Notes: generated from the letters alone by a model not told the origin. A DNA stretch of 64,000 nt from Phaseolus vulgaris (GCF_000499845.2 NC_023756.2:7141481-7205480); one strand, 5' to 3'. Positions 1-12,283 are shown, numbered from the stretch's first letter. Made by a program: numbers and translations.

Positions 1-58
1 ACCTTGCTTGAAAATTACCCCTTATGATTCTAGATTGTTCATACATTTGATATCCATA
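1..58 (-). pseudogene. LINE 3' domain remnant, left part
   Basis: This is the part of the LINE lying beyond the Ty3 insertion. Joining it in thought to 5078 onward, the minus-strand frame runs from IWKAVW into ISNV, then stop, TI, stop, NHKG. It resembles the VWTIWNHRN-like end of the plant LINE zinc-binding domain, with two stops. It continues off the window edge. Confidence 0.6.
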
Positions 59-340
59 TGATGTAGTTAACTCTAGGAGCTTAAGGTCACTCGAAGAATT
101 TAGGATACGAAGGGAATTCCAATGGAAGAATGGATTCCGATTTGTATTGTGTTAAGAAGAAGAATTCAAGAATTACAATTGAAGTTTTTTTCTATGTTTT
201 TTCTCTTCTCATAATAGCCTTATATAGCTATCTATAAAGCTTTCTACCAACAGGAAAACAGAAAAACAGAACACTGTAACTATCAAACTAAACATAAAAA
301 CAGAACACTCTAACTGTCAAACCAACTTTGTCATGTTACA
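59..340 (-). repeat. 3' LTR of the Ty3/gypsy element
   Basis: It pairs with 4787-5072. On the minus strand it starts TGTAACATGACAAAG and ends CTACATCA, so the TG..CA rule holds. A run of small substitutions and indels separates the two LTRs, so the insertion is not very recent. Confidence 0.93.
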
Positions 341-356
341 AACCCTTTCCCTTCAA
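341..356 (-). other. Polypurine tract of the Ty3/gypsy element
   Basis: On the minus strand the bases just before the 3' LTR read GAAGGGAAAGGGTTT, a purine-rich run where plus-strand DNA synthesis would be primed. Confidence 0.75.
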
Positions 357-535
357 AGAATCCTTGTCCTCAAGGATGAAAATCTGGAAATCTTTGCTTG
401 AAATCATAAAAGAATTCTCAGGTATCATCTTCAGGCAATTGGTGCTTCCATTTGACAAGGACTTTAGTCACAACTCTATTTTTTCTTTTAACTGTCATGT
501 GATCCATAATTAATTATAGTTCTCGTATTTGCACT

Positions 536-3500
536 TCAGTTTTTTGGAATTGAAATCGCAGTCACCGCATCCCTCACATGTTGTTTGAGTTGCGAAACAT
601 GAAACACATTATGAATTTTAGATTGGGAAGGAAGTTGTAGCTTGTATGTCACTGCTCCCATCTTGTTGTCAATTGGAAAATGACCAAAGTTTTTTGGTGC
701 GAGCTTAGCATTCTGCTGAGAAGCTACCGAAGTTTGGCGATAAGGATGCAACTTGGCATAAACCATGTCACCAATTTCAAATGTTCTATCACTCCTGTGT
801 TTGTTCGCTTGTTGCGCCATCCTGTTTTGCGCCCTTTGCATGTGAAACTTATTCAATTTCAATGTTTCTTCTCTCTTTTGCAAGCTTCTATCAACTAATT
901 CAATTCTTGATTCACCTGGCAAATAAGGAAGATAAAGGGGTGGTTGTTGGCCATATACCACTTCATAAGGACTGGACCTAATAGTATTGTGGTATGTAGT
1001 ATTATGCCACCATTCAGCCAAGGATAACCATTTATACCACTCGTGAGGAACATCTGAACCCATGCATCGCAAAAATGTCTCTAAACATCTATTAACAATC
1101 TATGTTTGGCCATCCGTTTGTGGATGATATGCAGTAGACAATTGAACCTTCACACCTTGAAAAATTAAATTCTTCTAGAATTGACTCACAAAAATTGCAT
1201 ATCTATCACTAGTAATAGAGTCAGGAAATTCATGCAATTTAAACACATTATCAAGAAACGATTGGGCTACTTCAGCAGCAGAATAAGGATGACTTAAATA
1301 CATAAAGTGGGTTGATTTGCTCAACCTATCCACAATCACATAAATGACATTTTTACCATTTGAAGAAGGCAGTCCTTCTATAAAATCCATTGTAATATGC
1401 TCTCAAATTCTTCCAGGTATAGGTAAAGGTTGCAACAGTCCTAGAGATGCAGCTACATCATATTTGCATTGTTGACAGATTTCACACCGCATAACAAAAG
1501 ATTTGACATCTTTTGTCATTCCTTTCCAATAAAAGACAGCTTGCAGTTCTTTTAGAGTAGCATCTCTACCTGAATGGCCACCCAAAGCAAAAGAATGAAA
1601 CCAAAGAAGAATATCCCTTCTCAACTCAATATCTTTGCCCACCACTAATCAACCTTTTCTACACAGAATACCTTGGTGCCATGTATAATATCTATGAGTG
1701 GCTGCCATAGATTGGATATCCTGTATAAGTTGTTGTAAGAATATGTCTTGCTGCCATGACAATATAATTTTTTCCATTAAGCCAGTGTTAGGAGTAAGGA
1801 AAGTGATAACCATGTTTTCCACTATATCCTTCCTGGATAAAGCATCTACAACTACATTTGTATGACCCTGTTTGAATTCAATAGAGAAATCAAACTCCAT
1901 GAGTTTGACCAACCATTTCTGCTGGAAAGGTGTGGTGAATCGTTGACTCAATATGTACTAAAGACTTCTATGATCCGTTTTTATAATGAAGTGAGAAGAA
2001 AGCAAATAATGTCTCCACTTTTGTACTGCAAAACTAAGGCTAACAATTCTTTTTCATAAGTGGAAAGAGATTGTTGCTGTAAATTCAAGGCACGGCTAAT
2101 GAAGGTTATAGGATAGTGTTCATGCATTAAAACAACCCCAATACCTGTACCTGAAGCATCCACCTCAACAAAAAATGGTTTAGAAAAAATTGGTAAAGCA
2201 AGAACATGTGCACTTACCAAACTAGCTTTTAGATCTTGAAAGGCAGCTTTAGCTTCTACCGACCAACATAAACTATTCTTCTTTAACATATTTTTCAAGG
2301 GTCTAGCAACAGTTTCATACCCTTTCACAAATCTTCTGTAATAACTTTCTAGCCCAAAGAATCCACACAATTGTTTAATTGTTTTGGGCATTGGCCATTG
2401 TTGTACAACCATAATCATTTTTGGATTAGTGACTACTCCTTGCTTAGAAATAATGTGACCCAAGTATTCTACTTGTTCCACTCCAAAATAGCATTTAGAT
2501 ATTTTTGCAAATAAAGATTGTTGCCGCGTAGTCATCAACACTTGTTCTAGATGAATCACATGATCTTTCAATGTGGCACTGTAAATCAAGATATCATAAA
2601 AAAATACTAACAAAAATTTTCTTAGGAATTTGCTAAATACCTCATTCATTAACCCTTGAAATGTTGTTGTAGCATTGGTGAGGCCAAATGGCATAACCAA
2701 ATATTCAAAATGTCCAGCATGAGTCTTGAAGGTTGTTTTATGGACATCAGTTACCTGATTGTAACCAACTCGGAGATTAATTTTTTAAAAGAGAGTTGAT
2801 CGTTGTAGCTCATATAGGAGGTCATCCACAAGAGGTATACGAAATTTTTCCTTTACAGTTTGTTTGTTAAGGTCCCTATAGTTAACACATTATCTCCATG
2901 TACCATCCTTCTTGCCCACCAAAACGACTGAACTCGCATAAGAACTACTGCTGATTTGAATAACCCCACTCTTAAGATACTCTTGAACCAATCTGTTAAT
3001 AATATCTTTTTGTTGTGTAGCATATCTAGATGGTCTTTTGTTTACTGGAAGCGCATCATGGACTAAGGGAATGCGATGGTCAAGCACAACTTTGTTTGGT
3101 GGCAAGGTGGTTAGCTCTAAAAAGATATCTTGGAATTGCAGCAACAATTCAGCAATTTGTGTAATCTCTAGACTGGAAGAAGCATGAGTTGTTAAAGAAC
3201 GCAACAATGTAACATCTTGTGCAACACATACATGAAGCATAGATATATGAACCCCTAAATCAATTATTCTCTCCCGTTGTTTTCTTCGTACAGTTTTTAG
3301 TCCTTCTTTAGAAGACCCACGCAGTACAAACTTCCTTCCTTTAACCAAAAGCTGCATAATCAACTTTTCCAAGTTCCAAGTAATATCACCCAAGGTGATT
3401 AACCATTATATGCCTAGGACTAGATCACAACAACCCAAAGGAAGTAATAACATATCAAAAGTAAAAGCAGTCCCTTGAATGGTCCAAGAAAGTTGTTTTA

Positions 3501-4753
3501 CCATAGAGTTTATAGTGACCTTTGCCCCATCTGCAACCACCACGTTCAAGGGCGAAATTTCTTCAAGTAAGCAACCCATTTTTGTAGCCAATTGGGCATT
3601 ACGAAAATTGTGAGTGTTGCCACTGTCAATAACGTGTGGATTGGTTGAAATACCTCGTTACTCTCATAGTTTTAAAATTTGCAACACTCGTAAGAGCATG
3701 AACAGAAATGTGAGTGTCCAGTGACTGTGCAGGATCTGTGAGAAAATTGGGAGGTGAATCCTCCTCCTCCAAATCTGATGACCAATCATCATTGACTTCT
3801 AACACATGAATTTCTAACTTTTTGTGGGTTAGAACATGTGCAGCCGTAAAAGGTTTATCACAGAAATAACAAAGACCCTTAGATCTTCTTTCACTCATAA
3901 AAGCATGTGTGAGGCTTTTGTAGGGTTGCGGATTGAGTTGGGTTCAAGTTTTGGTAGATGTAAAATCCCCTTTGTTGGAAGAAGGAAGAGATAGGAGTGG
4001 CTTGGGTACAACACTGTTCTTGGGAAACTTTAAGAATTGTTTAGGTGGAGAGGTAGAGGTTGCCGCAGATTCATATAACTTTGCCAGCAGTGCTGCTTTC
4101 AAAACAGTGGTCGGCTGGAACATTCGAACCATCATCTGAATGTCATGTTTTAACCCACTCAAGAAACAACTAATTTTATATTCTTCGGATAGGTGTAATT
4201 TAGAAACCACTAATTCAAATTTTTCTTGATATTCAACAACCAATCTGGTCTGTTGCAAGCGTATTAGATCTGCCATTGGGTCATCGTAAATACATCTGAA
4301 TCGTTTTGTCAACACTGCCTTAAATTATGTCCAAACAGGGAGGTTGTCCAGGGAAAAAGATTTCACCATATATGTGTGCCATTGTAAAGCTTTGCCTTCA
4401 AGATTAACAACGACAAGCTTTGTTTTGACCTCCTCAGGCGTATCGTCAATGGCAAAGTAAGTTTTGCAACGGTAAATCCACTTCTTCATGTCATCACAAT
4501 TAAAGCGGAGAAATTCGATTCGGGCCAATCTTGTTCCACACGAATAAATGGAAGAACTGAAGTGTGGTTGCGCTGACTAGAAATCTGGGCCAGCAAGATG
4601 AGTCTTGCAAACATTCTTGAACACGTTCTGCCACAACAGAGTCCAGCGTTTGTCTCATGGAGGTCATTATCTCCACGAATCTTGCTTCCAATCTTGCTTC
4701 AAGACGGTCTTCCTATTCATGTAACGCGGCTTGACACGTGTTGCTTCTGCCAT
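536..4753 (-). pseudogene. Ty3/gypsy gag-pol polyprotein, broken
   Basis: Read from right to left. Gag begins about 4753 (ATG) and includes the usual region around 4330-4530 (WIYRCKTYF, LEGKALQWH). A degenerate zinc-knuckle-like CYFCDKPF lies near 3860. The protease DSG motif is near 3630. RT spans roughly 3000-2250; its metal-binding box reads FFYDILIYS at about 2600, where the family has two adjacent aspartates. RNase H is near 2170 (VEVDASGTGIG). The integrase zinc domain (HSGRDAT to CEICQQC) lies at 1480-1580, the core at 1175-1390, and the tail with FHVSQLK at 590-1070. At least eight open segments in different frames show it cannot make a working polyprotein. Confidence 0.93.
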
Positions 4754-4768
4754 ACTCTTGATAGGAAG

Positions 4769-4786
4769 GTGCCCAACTAATACCAC
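4769..4786 (-). other. Primer-binding site of the Ty3/gypsy element
   Basis: Directly after the 5' LTR the minus strand reads TGGTATTAGTTGGG. The first nine bases differ by one from TGGTATCAG, the complement of the 3' end of initiator tRNA-Met that plant LTR elements commonly use. Confidence 0.75.
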
Positions 4787-5072
4787 TGATGTGGTTAATT
4801 TTAGGAGCTTAAGGTCATTAGAAGAATTTAGGAAATGAAGGGAATTCCAATGGAAGAATGGATTCCAATTTGTATTTAGTTAAGAGGAAGAATTCAAGAA
4901 TTACAATTGAAGTTTTTTTCTATGTTTTTTCTCTTCTCATAACAACCTTATATAACTATCTATACAGCTCCCTACCAACAGGAAAACAAACAAAAAAACA
5001 GAACATTGTAACTGTTAAAATAAAGAGAAAAACAAAACACTCTAATTGTCAAACCAACTTTGTTCTATAACA
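4787..5072 (-). repeat. 5' LTR of the Ty3/gypsy element
   Basis: It starts TGTTATAGAACAAAG on the minus strand and ends AACCACATCA, followed at once by the primer-binding site. The CCATA target copy lies just outside at 5073-5077. Confidence 0.93.
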
Positions 5073-5077
5073 CCATA

Positions 5078-5315
5078 CTGCTTTCCAAATTGCATTTTGT
5101 TTTTCAGTCAAATCTATTAGGTGAAAATGTTGGAAGTTCAGGATTAGATTTTCTTGATGCATAAATTGTACACCTATCCAATTATCACACATAAGCCCAA
5201 TATTATAGGATACTCTACATTCAATAAACATATGTGTTGCAGTTTCATGTTCCTCCTGACACAGTTCAAGCAGAGAATTAGGTAAATCTACCCCCTATGG
5301 ATAAGGTTACTCTTA
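5078..5315 (-). pseudogene. LINE reverse-transcriptase zinc-binding domain remnant, middle part
   Basis: The minus strand encodes ELCQEEHETATHMFIECRV followed by SYNIGLMCDNWIG, which fits the zf-RVT domain near the 3' end of plant non-LTR retrotransposons (a C..C, then HLF..C pattern). The first part lies across the MITE at 6254-6420 and the end across the Ty3 element at 1-58. Only this domain is left; no RT lies next to it. Confidence 0.75.
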
Positions 5316-6250
5316 AGGTTTGTTTGCTTTTGTGGATGTACTGTCATAGACAAAGAAGTGAGGGGATATCAGCTATTTGGATCCAGGGTTTTGTGGAGAA
5401 GAGAAGAAGTGGATATACCAGTGAACAGTAAATATCATCTCCCCTCAAAATGAAGAAATATAGAGGGAAAGTCGCGTCAGCATGTGTCATTTCCGAATTT
5501 ACCCTCATTTATTATACTGTTATAGTATTTTTATTTTCCATTACTGTAAGGTCTTTTAATATTAAAAATTAGTATTTTATTTATTTATATAAGATGTGGT
5601 TTATTTTCTATTTTTCTAATATATGTTTAATATTTTAAGAAATACTTAATTTTTTGTTTTTATTTAATTTGTTCTTGTGTTTATATTAATATATTTTTGT
5701 GTATAATTATTATTTTTATGAGTTATAATTTATTTAATTATAGTTTTTTATGAAATTATTTTTTATTGTTAATTACCTTATATTTTTTTGTTGTAGTATT
5801 TTTTATTTTTCATTATTACAGGGTTTTTAATATTAAAAAATAATATTTTTATTTATTTATATAAGATGTGATTTATTTTTTAATTTTATAATACATGTTT
5901 AATATTTTAAGAAATTACATGAAGTCCTGTTTTTATTTAATTTGTTGAATACATATTTTCTTTTAATTATACATATTTACATTTAATACCTATTTATTTT
6001 TTCTAATTATAATTTTTAAATTTATGAATATGTTTTGAAAAAAAAACTCATTTCATTATTAAAAATTTTAATAGGTAAGGATAAATTTGTAAATTAACAT
6101 TTTACACCTCTTAAAAAAATCAAAATTCCCTCACAACCATCACGTCATTTACACAAACTCTTATAAGCTTTCTTCAAACTTTCGTTCCACATCCTCATAC
6201 ATCCACTCTGTCAAATCCTCACACGTTCTTTCCGTAACCCAAACACACCC
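5316..6250. mobile_element. PIF/Harbinger-type MITE (Tourist-like)
   Basis: The left end reads AGGTTTGTTTGC and the complement of the right end reads GGGTGTGTTTGG, so the ends are imperfect inverted repeats. TTA flanks both sides (5313-5315 and 6251-6253), the usual PIF/Harbinger target duplication. The right subterminal region resembles the left end of the large Harbinger element at 35311 (a GTGATG-rich block of the type ATGACGTGATGGTTGTGA). The interior is AT-rich and has no coding capacity. Removing it makes the LINE frame continuous, which supports the exact borders. Confidence 0.85.
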
Positions 6251-6253
6251 TTA

Positions 6254-6420
6254 GTGGGAATTCTATCTCTAAACACTTTCCAACCATTTTGTTGGAATTA
6301 CTTTTGATTCCCACAGTAGGTTACACCATCTGTCTCTAAGTTTTCTTCGCTCCCTCATTCCTACTCCTCTTCGTGTTCCTTATCAAGGACAATTGTTTGA
6401 ATCTGCTATTTTTAGTAATG
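6254..6420 (-). pseudogene. LINE zinc-binding domain remnant, right part
   Basis: The minus strand reads LWESKVIPTKWLESV, a stop, then an RIPTK-like end that resumes on the far side of the MITE (SNLIHRG). This is the typical start of the plant LINE zf-RVT region. Upstream similarity fades near 6420. Confidence 0.65.
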
Positions 6421-7288
6421 TGATTTTAGTGATGTACAAACTGAAACGTATATAGTATATAAGTGAAGAATATTTTTTTTATTCTAATCGAATTAGAGAA
6501 AAACCAATATAGCATCATTGTTAATCACTAATTCTCCAAGAAATCAATATTTTCGGTTTTATTGTTAACATTCACTTGCAAGTTTAAAAGAGTTTGTGTT
6601 AAGAAAAAATAATGTGAAGTTTAAAAAGAAAGAGATAAAAATGTCTTGAGTGAGTCACTTTTGTTCTGAATTATTTATTTATTTTTTAAAATTTCACTAC
6701 ATTAATCATCATTCATATTGATGTGCATTCTAAAGATTGCTTTCAACAATATATAAAATTATAGAACTATATCTGTTTGACCTAAAACCAGGAAAAGAAA
6801 GTATATATAATTGTTAAATAGATATACATATGGACTTCTCTAATCACATAGTAGATCTCTAATATTTGAACCACATATAAAAGATTACGGGAATGGTAAA
6901 AAGAAAAAAAGAAAAAAGAACACAATTTATAGGAGAAACATCTAACACAAGCTTCGATTGCTCCAATGCTATTAACTTGATCCATTCATACTTGTGTTTG
7001 CTTTGAAACCTGTAACCAAAATTCAATAGTCTTAATCACAAAAATATATGATTGATTGTGGAGAGAAAATAGCTTCCCAAAATTATATTTCACAGAGAAA
7101 ACAACAATAAATATATACTAGAGGAATCACATGTTGGTCTTTATTAAAATTTTAGAAAGGATAATAATTAACCACAATTATTTACAATCAATAGAAAGGA
7201 TTAAAGTCAAAATCATAGTTAAATTAAGTAGATAATGGTTGTATTTTGTTTTGTAAATAGTGGTGGTAGTGATAACATAAACATTGCA
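6421..7288. other. Intergenic, downstream of the WOX gene
   Basis: AT-rich sequence with short open frames only. It includes the presumed 3' untranslated region of the WOX gene on its right side. I see no further gene or repeat. Confidence 0.5.
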
Positions 7289-9331
7289 TCAATAATGAAG
7301 TTTGCTCACAAAAGAAGTTGTGGGTGAGGAAAAGAATAGCAAAGTTCTAACCACAAAGTAGCTTTCACCATGCTGCAATCCCAGCATCAAGAAACCAAAC
7401 TCATTGGTGGGAAGTGACATTCCAGAGGAATGAACTAACATTACATCTTCACCAAACGCTGTTTTGATGTCCATTGGCCCCCTTGGAACTTCTGTTGGAA
7501 CCCCATTGATGAACACCGTGATGACTCCTGAATTTCCCCCAAATCCTATATCCCAAAAATCAACAAAACAAAAAAAATTATAACATCAAATATGCATGTT
7601 TTTTTTTCTTTTGAAAATAACCCATCCACCATTGCAATTCATCAAAGCAAAATAAGAAAGATACATATGTTTATGCCACAAAGGAAAATAGAAATGGTAG
7701 TAGTAATGTAAAGGAAGGCAAGGTTATCCCATTAAAAAATCATAATTACTTTGTGCAGTCAAGAGAAAGAAAGAAAAATAAGTAGTAAACAAAAGATACA
7801 GTGGCTACATAGATATATATAAAAAAGTACTGTTGTACATAATGTTGTATGAATTACTATATATATATAATGTAATACATTAAAGAAATATATCATAACA
7901 TAATGTAGTGAGGGCGACACAACAGACTGAACATTACTCGTACATTAGCCATGATGTTTCTTTAGCAACCGCCTATTTAATGAAGGGTATATTGTATAGT
8001 AAAGAACATGAAGAACATCATTGATTCCTTTCAAGGATTATATATAGAAGAAGGAAGTGAGAGATTTAATCGATTTGGAGCAAGGTAAATCGAAATGTCT
8101 AGGGTTTGGAAATCGTTGTGAAGAAACCCAGGGGAAAAATGAGGAAGAAAGAAAGAGGGAGGAACAGAAACTGCAACACGAAAGCGACCTCATGATTTTC
8201 CGGAACGTACAATTTTCATGCAATTCAATCGAAGGAACTGTCAAATCAGGAAAAAGATGACCACTTTCTCCAATGGTCCCCCCCACAAAACCTAATCAGG
8301 GGAAAAAGAAGAATTTTTGCATACGCAAAAATGCAATAAACTAATAAAACACTTGAATAGAAGCTTTAGAATCTAGCACCCATTTTTTTTGCCTAAACCT
8401 GGCCTTAAAAAAGTGGCTTTGTCGTGACACCACCGTTGAGGACTTATGTGGAGAAAACATTGCACATAATAACGAAACAAGAGAAAAAAAAAAACAGATT
8501 TTGTTTTTCTTGAACTCAAAAACACAACACAAATCCGAAGTATTTTCATCATTGTATCGTCACACGTTTAAACAAGGTCCCTTTTAGTTCCTGTTAATGC
8601 ATTTTTACCTGATCTAGCAAAAAATGAATGAAATTAATAGAATGAACCATGAACTGAACACTGAACACTAAACACTAAACACTACACAACAACAAGGAAG
8701 CAAATTAGTGATGCCATGAATTACCAGAGTGATAGTTCAAATTGGAAGGTCCAAGAGGGTACAAAACTGATGATGATGCAGCTGAAGTATGATGATCAAT
8801 TCCTGGAAAACCCATTTGAGTAGACGGTGAGAAGAAATCATCCAAGCTTTCTTCACCACTACCAGTGCCGCCGGCAGCGCAGGAGGAGGAAGAACCAGGT
8901 ACATAAGAGGGGTTGAGGAAAGAGGAATTAGCAGTAGCAAAAGCCATGTTTGCAACAAGAGCAGGGTTGTTTGGATGGTGGTGTTGATATGGATTAGTAC
9001 TTGCACCGCCGCCTTGGCTAAGGGTGGCCTGAATCTGGCGTTGGCGGCGGCGGGAGCGAGAGCGGCGGTTCTGGAACCAATAGAAGACGTTGGCATCACC
9101 AACGGTGCCAAATTTCTCAAGCAGCTTTCTTATTCTGACGGTTTCATCTTTTGGGGGGTTAACCATGCCACTGTTGAAGATGGACTCGAGAATAAGGATT
9201 TGTTCTGGCTTGGGAGTCCATCTTGACCTCACGGGTTCACTTCTCTCGGAGGCTTGTGGGTTTGGAGTATTGGGTTCCTGTTGTTGTTGGTGGTGGTGGT
9301 GGTGCTGCTGTTGCCCCTGCTCATCTTCCAT
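7289..9331 (-). CDS. WOX11: WUSCHEL-related homeobox transcription factor, WOX11/12 clade
   Basis: Two exons, 8725-9331 and 7289-7545, with a 1179-bp intron. The donor reads CTG|GTAATT and the acceptor ATATAG|GATTT; the phases fit and give 287 residues. Residues 10-18 are a His/Gln run. The homeodomain lies at about 35-99 with the WOX pattern [19 protein letters not shown] and the recognition helix [38 protein letters not shown] and the exon-2 C-terminal block ([40 protein letters not shown]) set it in the WOX11/12 group rather than WOX8/9 or WUS. Known members act in the nucleus to specify adventitious and crown root founder cells in response to auxin. WOX11 and WOX12 cannot be told apart here. 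About 16 residues follow the usual end (after GESYFVVR), an extended tail. Confidence 0.93.
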
Positions 9332-9454
9332 TCCAATGCAGAAGAAATAAAGAAAATGTCTGTGAAGGTGATGATGAAACCTAGGTAAAATAATATAAAG
9401 AGATATGTATAAAGTACATGGAATACAGTAACAGTGCTTTTGGAGTTTGGAAGG

Positions 9455-9464
9455 TTTATATAAA
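9455..9464 (-). promoter_or_regulatory. Probable TATA box of the WOX gene
   Basis: TTTATATAAA lies about 125 bp upstream of the start codon on the minus strand, a normal distance for a plant core promoter with a 90-100-base leader. Confidence 0.5.
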
Positions 9465-9469
9465 GAGGT

Positions 9470-12281
9470 GGAGAATGTTCAACACTTAAATTACCTCACT
9501 GCCCTTCGTGCCTTCCTTCATATGCCTTACCATTAAAGCCATGTCAAAACCTCCACCATATTCTAGATTCTCATCCCATTCGGTATGAACTCATAATAAA
9601 CCTATTTTTCTATATTTCCAACTCACTAAACTTCTCTCTGCTGCAGTTAACATAAATCCTTCACTATGTTGATGTTCCTTTATTTCTAGAAAGAAAAATA
9701 TATGGATAATCTATATTAATCAAAATATTCGTGTATGTTCCCAATTATATGTAAAAATGTCTACTTATCATATCATTCTTTTCATTTTTTATGTCCTCTA
9801 AACGAGAAGAAAAAATATACAATTTTTTTTATAACGAATATTATATATAATCATCAAATTATATAATAAAATTATATAAAAAAATATTATTTTCACAATT
9901 TCACTTACAATCCGTAATTTCTAGTGCATAAATATTAAAAAATAACGATTATTTTTACTTAAAACGACGATTTTCAACGCACTTTATATTCAACATTTAA
10001 GAAGACGACTATTGATTATTTAACTGTATTCTTAAATGTAGTTTATAAAGACGACTACGCATTTTAAATGCTTCAAAATGTTTATAAAAAGGATATATAA
10101 TACATTTAAAAATATGATTATATATAATACACTTATTGATTACTTTAATTCTATAATAATTTAAGCATGATGGTGAGAACATTATACTTCCTGAGCTAGT
10201 TAACTAATAATTAAACGACTACTTAAAAATAGTAATCTTTGTTTATTTATTTAATAACACTTAGACGTTAATACAATTGTTTCAAAATCATTTTTTTTAA
10301 GGTTAGAAATGCTATTACTATAGAAAAGGTAACGAATAATTCCTCAAAGCAAAAATCCGTCACTTAATTATTAATGATAAGAAAAAAAACTATTTTAACA
10401 TCTTCCATCTATTTAACGACTATATATAATAATAAAATATTAAATTAAGCTATTTAATTAAAATATTTTATTAAATTATTAAATAAAAATTAATAAAAAT
10501 AGTTGTTAAATGAGAGTATAAAGTTTGAAGGGTGTAAAACTATCATTCCTGTAATGAAAATCGTCATTTTTGGTTCAAGAAAAAAAAAAGATAGTCACCA
10601 TATTTGAAAAGGTTGATATATCCTTTTTAAGTTTGCTTGACATAATTTAATTATCAAGAACATGAGATTTTTTTCACACGTACAAATTGAACAAATATTA
10701 GAAGGTTTAACTTTGTTATTTCATTTTATTGAAATTTAAATCAATGCAAAAGACAATATAAAAATAAGCATCTTCAACAACCAAACAAATATTCATAAAT
10801 TTGACATCTAGTTGAATTATAAAATAGAAAACATCATTTACGAGTTATTACAAGCCCTTTCACATTCTGAATTTAATGAACCTTTAATTTCTAATCTAAA
10901 ACTATAATAATGTTATATGGTAAGAACATTCGTTCTATATTACCATAAAAAGATTACTATGAAAACTTTTTATGCCTAAACTTTATTTATAATCAATGAA
11001 AACAGAAAGAAGAAAGAAAGTCATACCCATAATCTCTGTAAATTCGAATATAAATTTCTGTTGGTGAATTTTTTTTTAATAAAAAACTGAATATTAATAT
11101 ATTAAATATCAATAACTTCAATATATAAGAGTTTTATCAAATTATTCATAATTCAAATAGTATAATACATGCATATTTTTAACAGCTTCCATTCTCTCAA
11201 TTAGATTATATAATTCATTTTATCATGTTTTTCTTTCCTGTGGAAATTTTTTATTAAAAAAATATATCACAACTCTATTAAATTAAACTTGCACTGAAAT
11301 AAACATGTCAATATATAAGTTTTTAAGTATAAGGTGCCATTATTTTAATATTTTGAGTGGTTAGGTGGACTATATAACTTTAGTAAAAGTGACACGGATT
11401 GAGGTAGACGTCATAACATTAATTATTGTAATATTAATTATAAAAATAAACTGAAATTGCATGTACTTTTTTTTTTCAGAAAAAAATTGCATGGACTTAA
11501 ATATTCACAACAAATTAGATATCCAAACTCGTGGCATTATCATGGCGATAGGGATAAAGGTCGGTTATTCAATTATGGACACATGTTGGAACCATTTGTG
11601 TTCATGCCAAGAAATTTTTCAAGAAAGATAATGGGAATGAATCTCACTATTGAAATTCAAATATTATCAGAAATTTTATCAAGGAGACAAACAAATTTTG
11701 CTGTTCATAAATTAATCAGAATATCATTTTTCATGATAGGACCATGAGTTGTATTCCACAATGTGTATCTACTTTTGTTCTAAATGAGCTACAAGATCTT
11801 ATTTTCTCTGAAAAAATTCACTTTATGGAGTAATATGTTGAGACAAAATGATGACGATGTTAATTGTATTTCTTGAAACCGATGAACTTTGCTTCAAGAC
11901 TTTACTTGTTTGAGAAATCTAACATTTAATGGTTTCATGGCTCCCTAAGGCCATCATCACCAATCACTTGTATAAAGGTTATTTTAGAAAATTTATGTGA
12001 ACAGAAATATTTATGAAATAATATTTTAAGCATTAACACATAAGATTTATGTACTTTCTACAACATTAAAAATCACTTTAATAATTTTAATAGAATTTTA
12101 TATATTTGACTATGTGTGTGATTTATAAAATTTAAATAAAAAAATTATGAATGTTCTAACAGAATTCTGAAATTCCTATGTAAAAATATAAAATAGTGAC
12201 TATCTTGGAAGAAAAATAAATAATGGAAGAAAGTAAGTTTCTATTTTATTAACATATAGGTGGTCTGCTAGTAATGAATCT

Positions 12282-12283
<2 letters not shown>
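9470..12283. other. Upstream intergenic region of the WOX gene
   Basis: Very AT-rich DNA with stops in all frames. An isolated 96-codon open stretch at 11457-11747 (+) has no recognisable domain. The part nearest the gene presumably holds its regulatory sequence; I see no clear repeat or gene. Confidence 0.45.

Larger units (their letters stand above)
59..5072 (-). mobile_element. Ty3/gypsy LTR retrotransposon, complete but inactive
   Basis: The element has a 282-bp LTR on the left (59-340) and a 286-bp LTR on the right (4787-5072), in the same orientation and clearly alike by eye. Read on the minus strand each starts TG and ends CA. It is flanked by a perfect 5-bp target duplication, CCATA, at 54-58 and 5073-5077. 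A tRNA-type primer-binding site follows the 5' LTR and a purine tract precedes the 3' LTR. The interior holds gag, protease, RT, RNase H and integrase in Ty3 order, all with stops or frameshifts. Small size, short LTRs and the FHVSQLK motif in the integrase tail suggest a Reina-like chromovirus (inference). It sits inside an older LINE remnant. Confidence 0.95.

Noticed and set aside
8705..8724. Reading the WOX first exon on to the stop at 8705 as the end of the protein
   Set aside because: A good donor lies at 8724 and the exon at 7289-7545 supplies the conserved WOX11/12 C-terminal block in the right phase.
8737..9350. Overlapping open frames on both strands across the WOX first exon
   Set aside because: They are shadows caused by the GC-rich homeobox exon and have no domain of their own.
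11457..11747. A 96-codon open frame
   Set aside because: It has no recognisable domain and lies in AT-rich DNA with no nearby exon.
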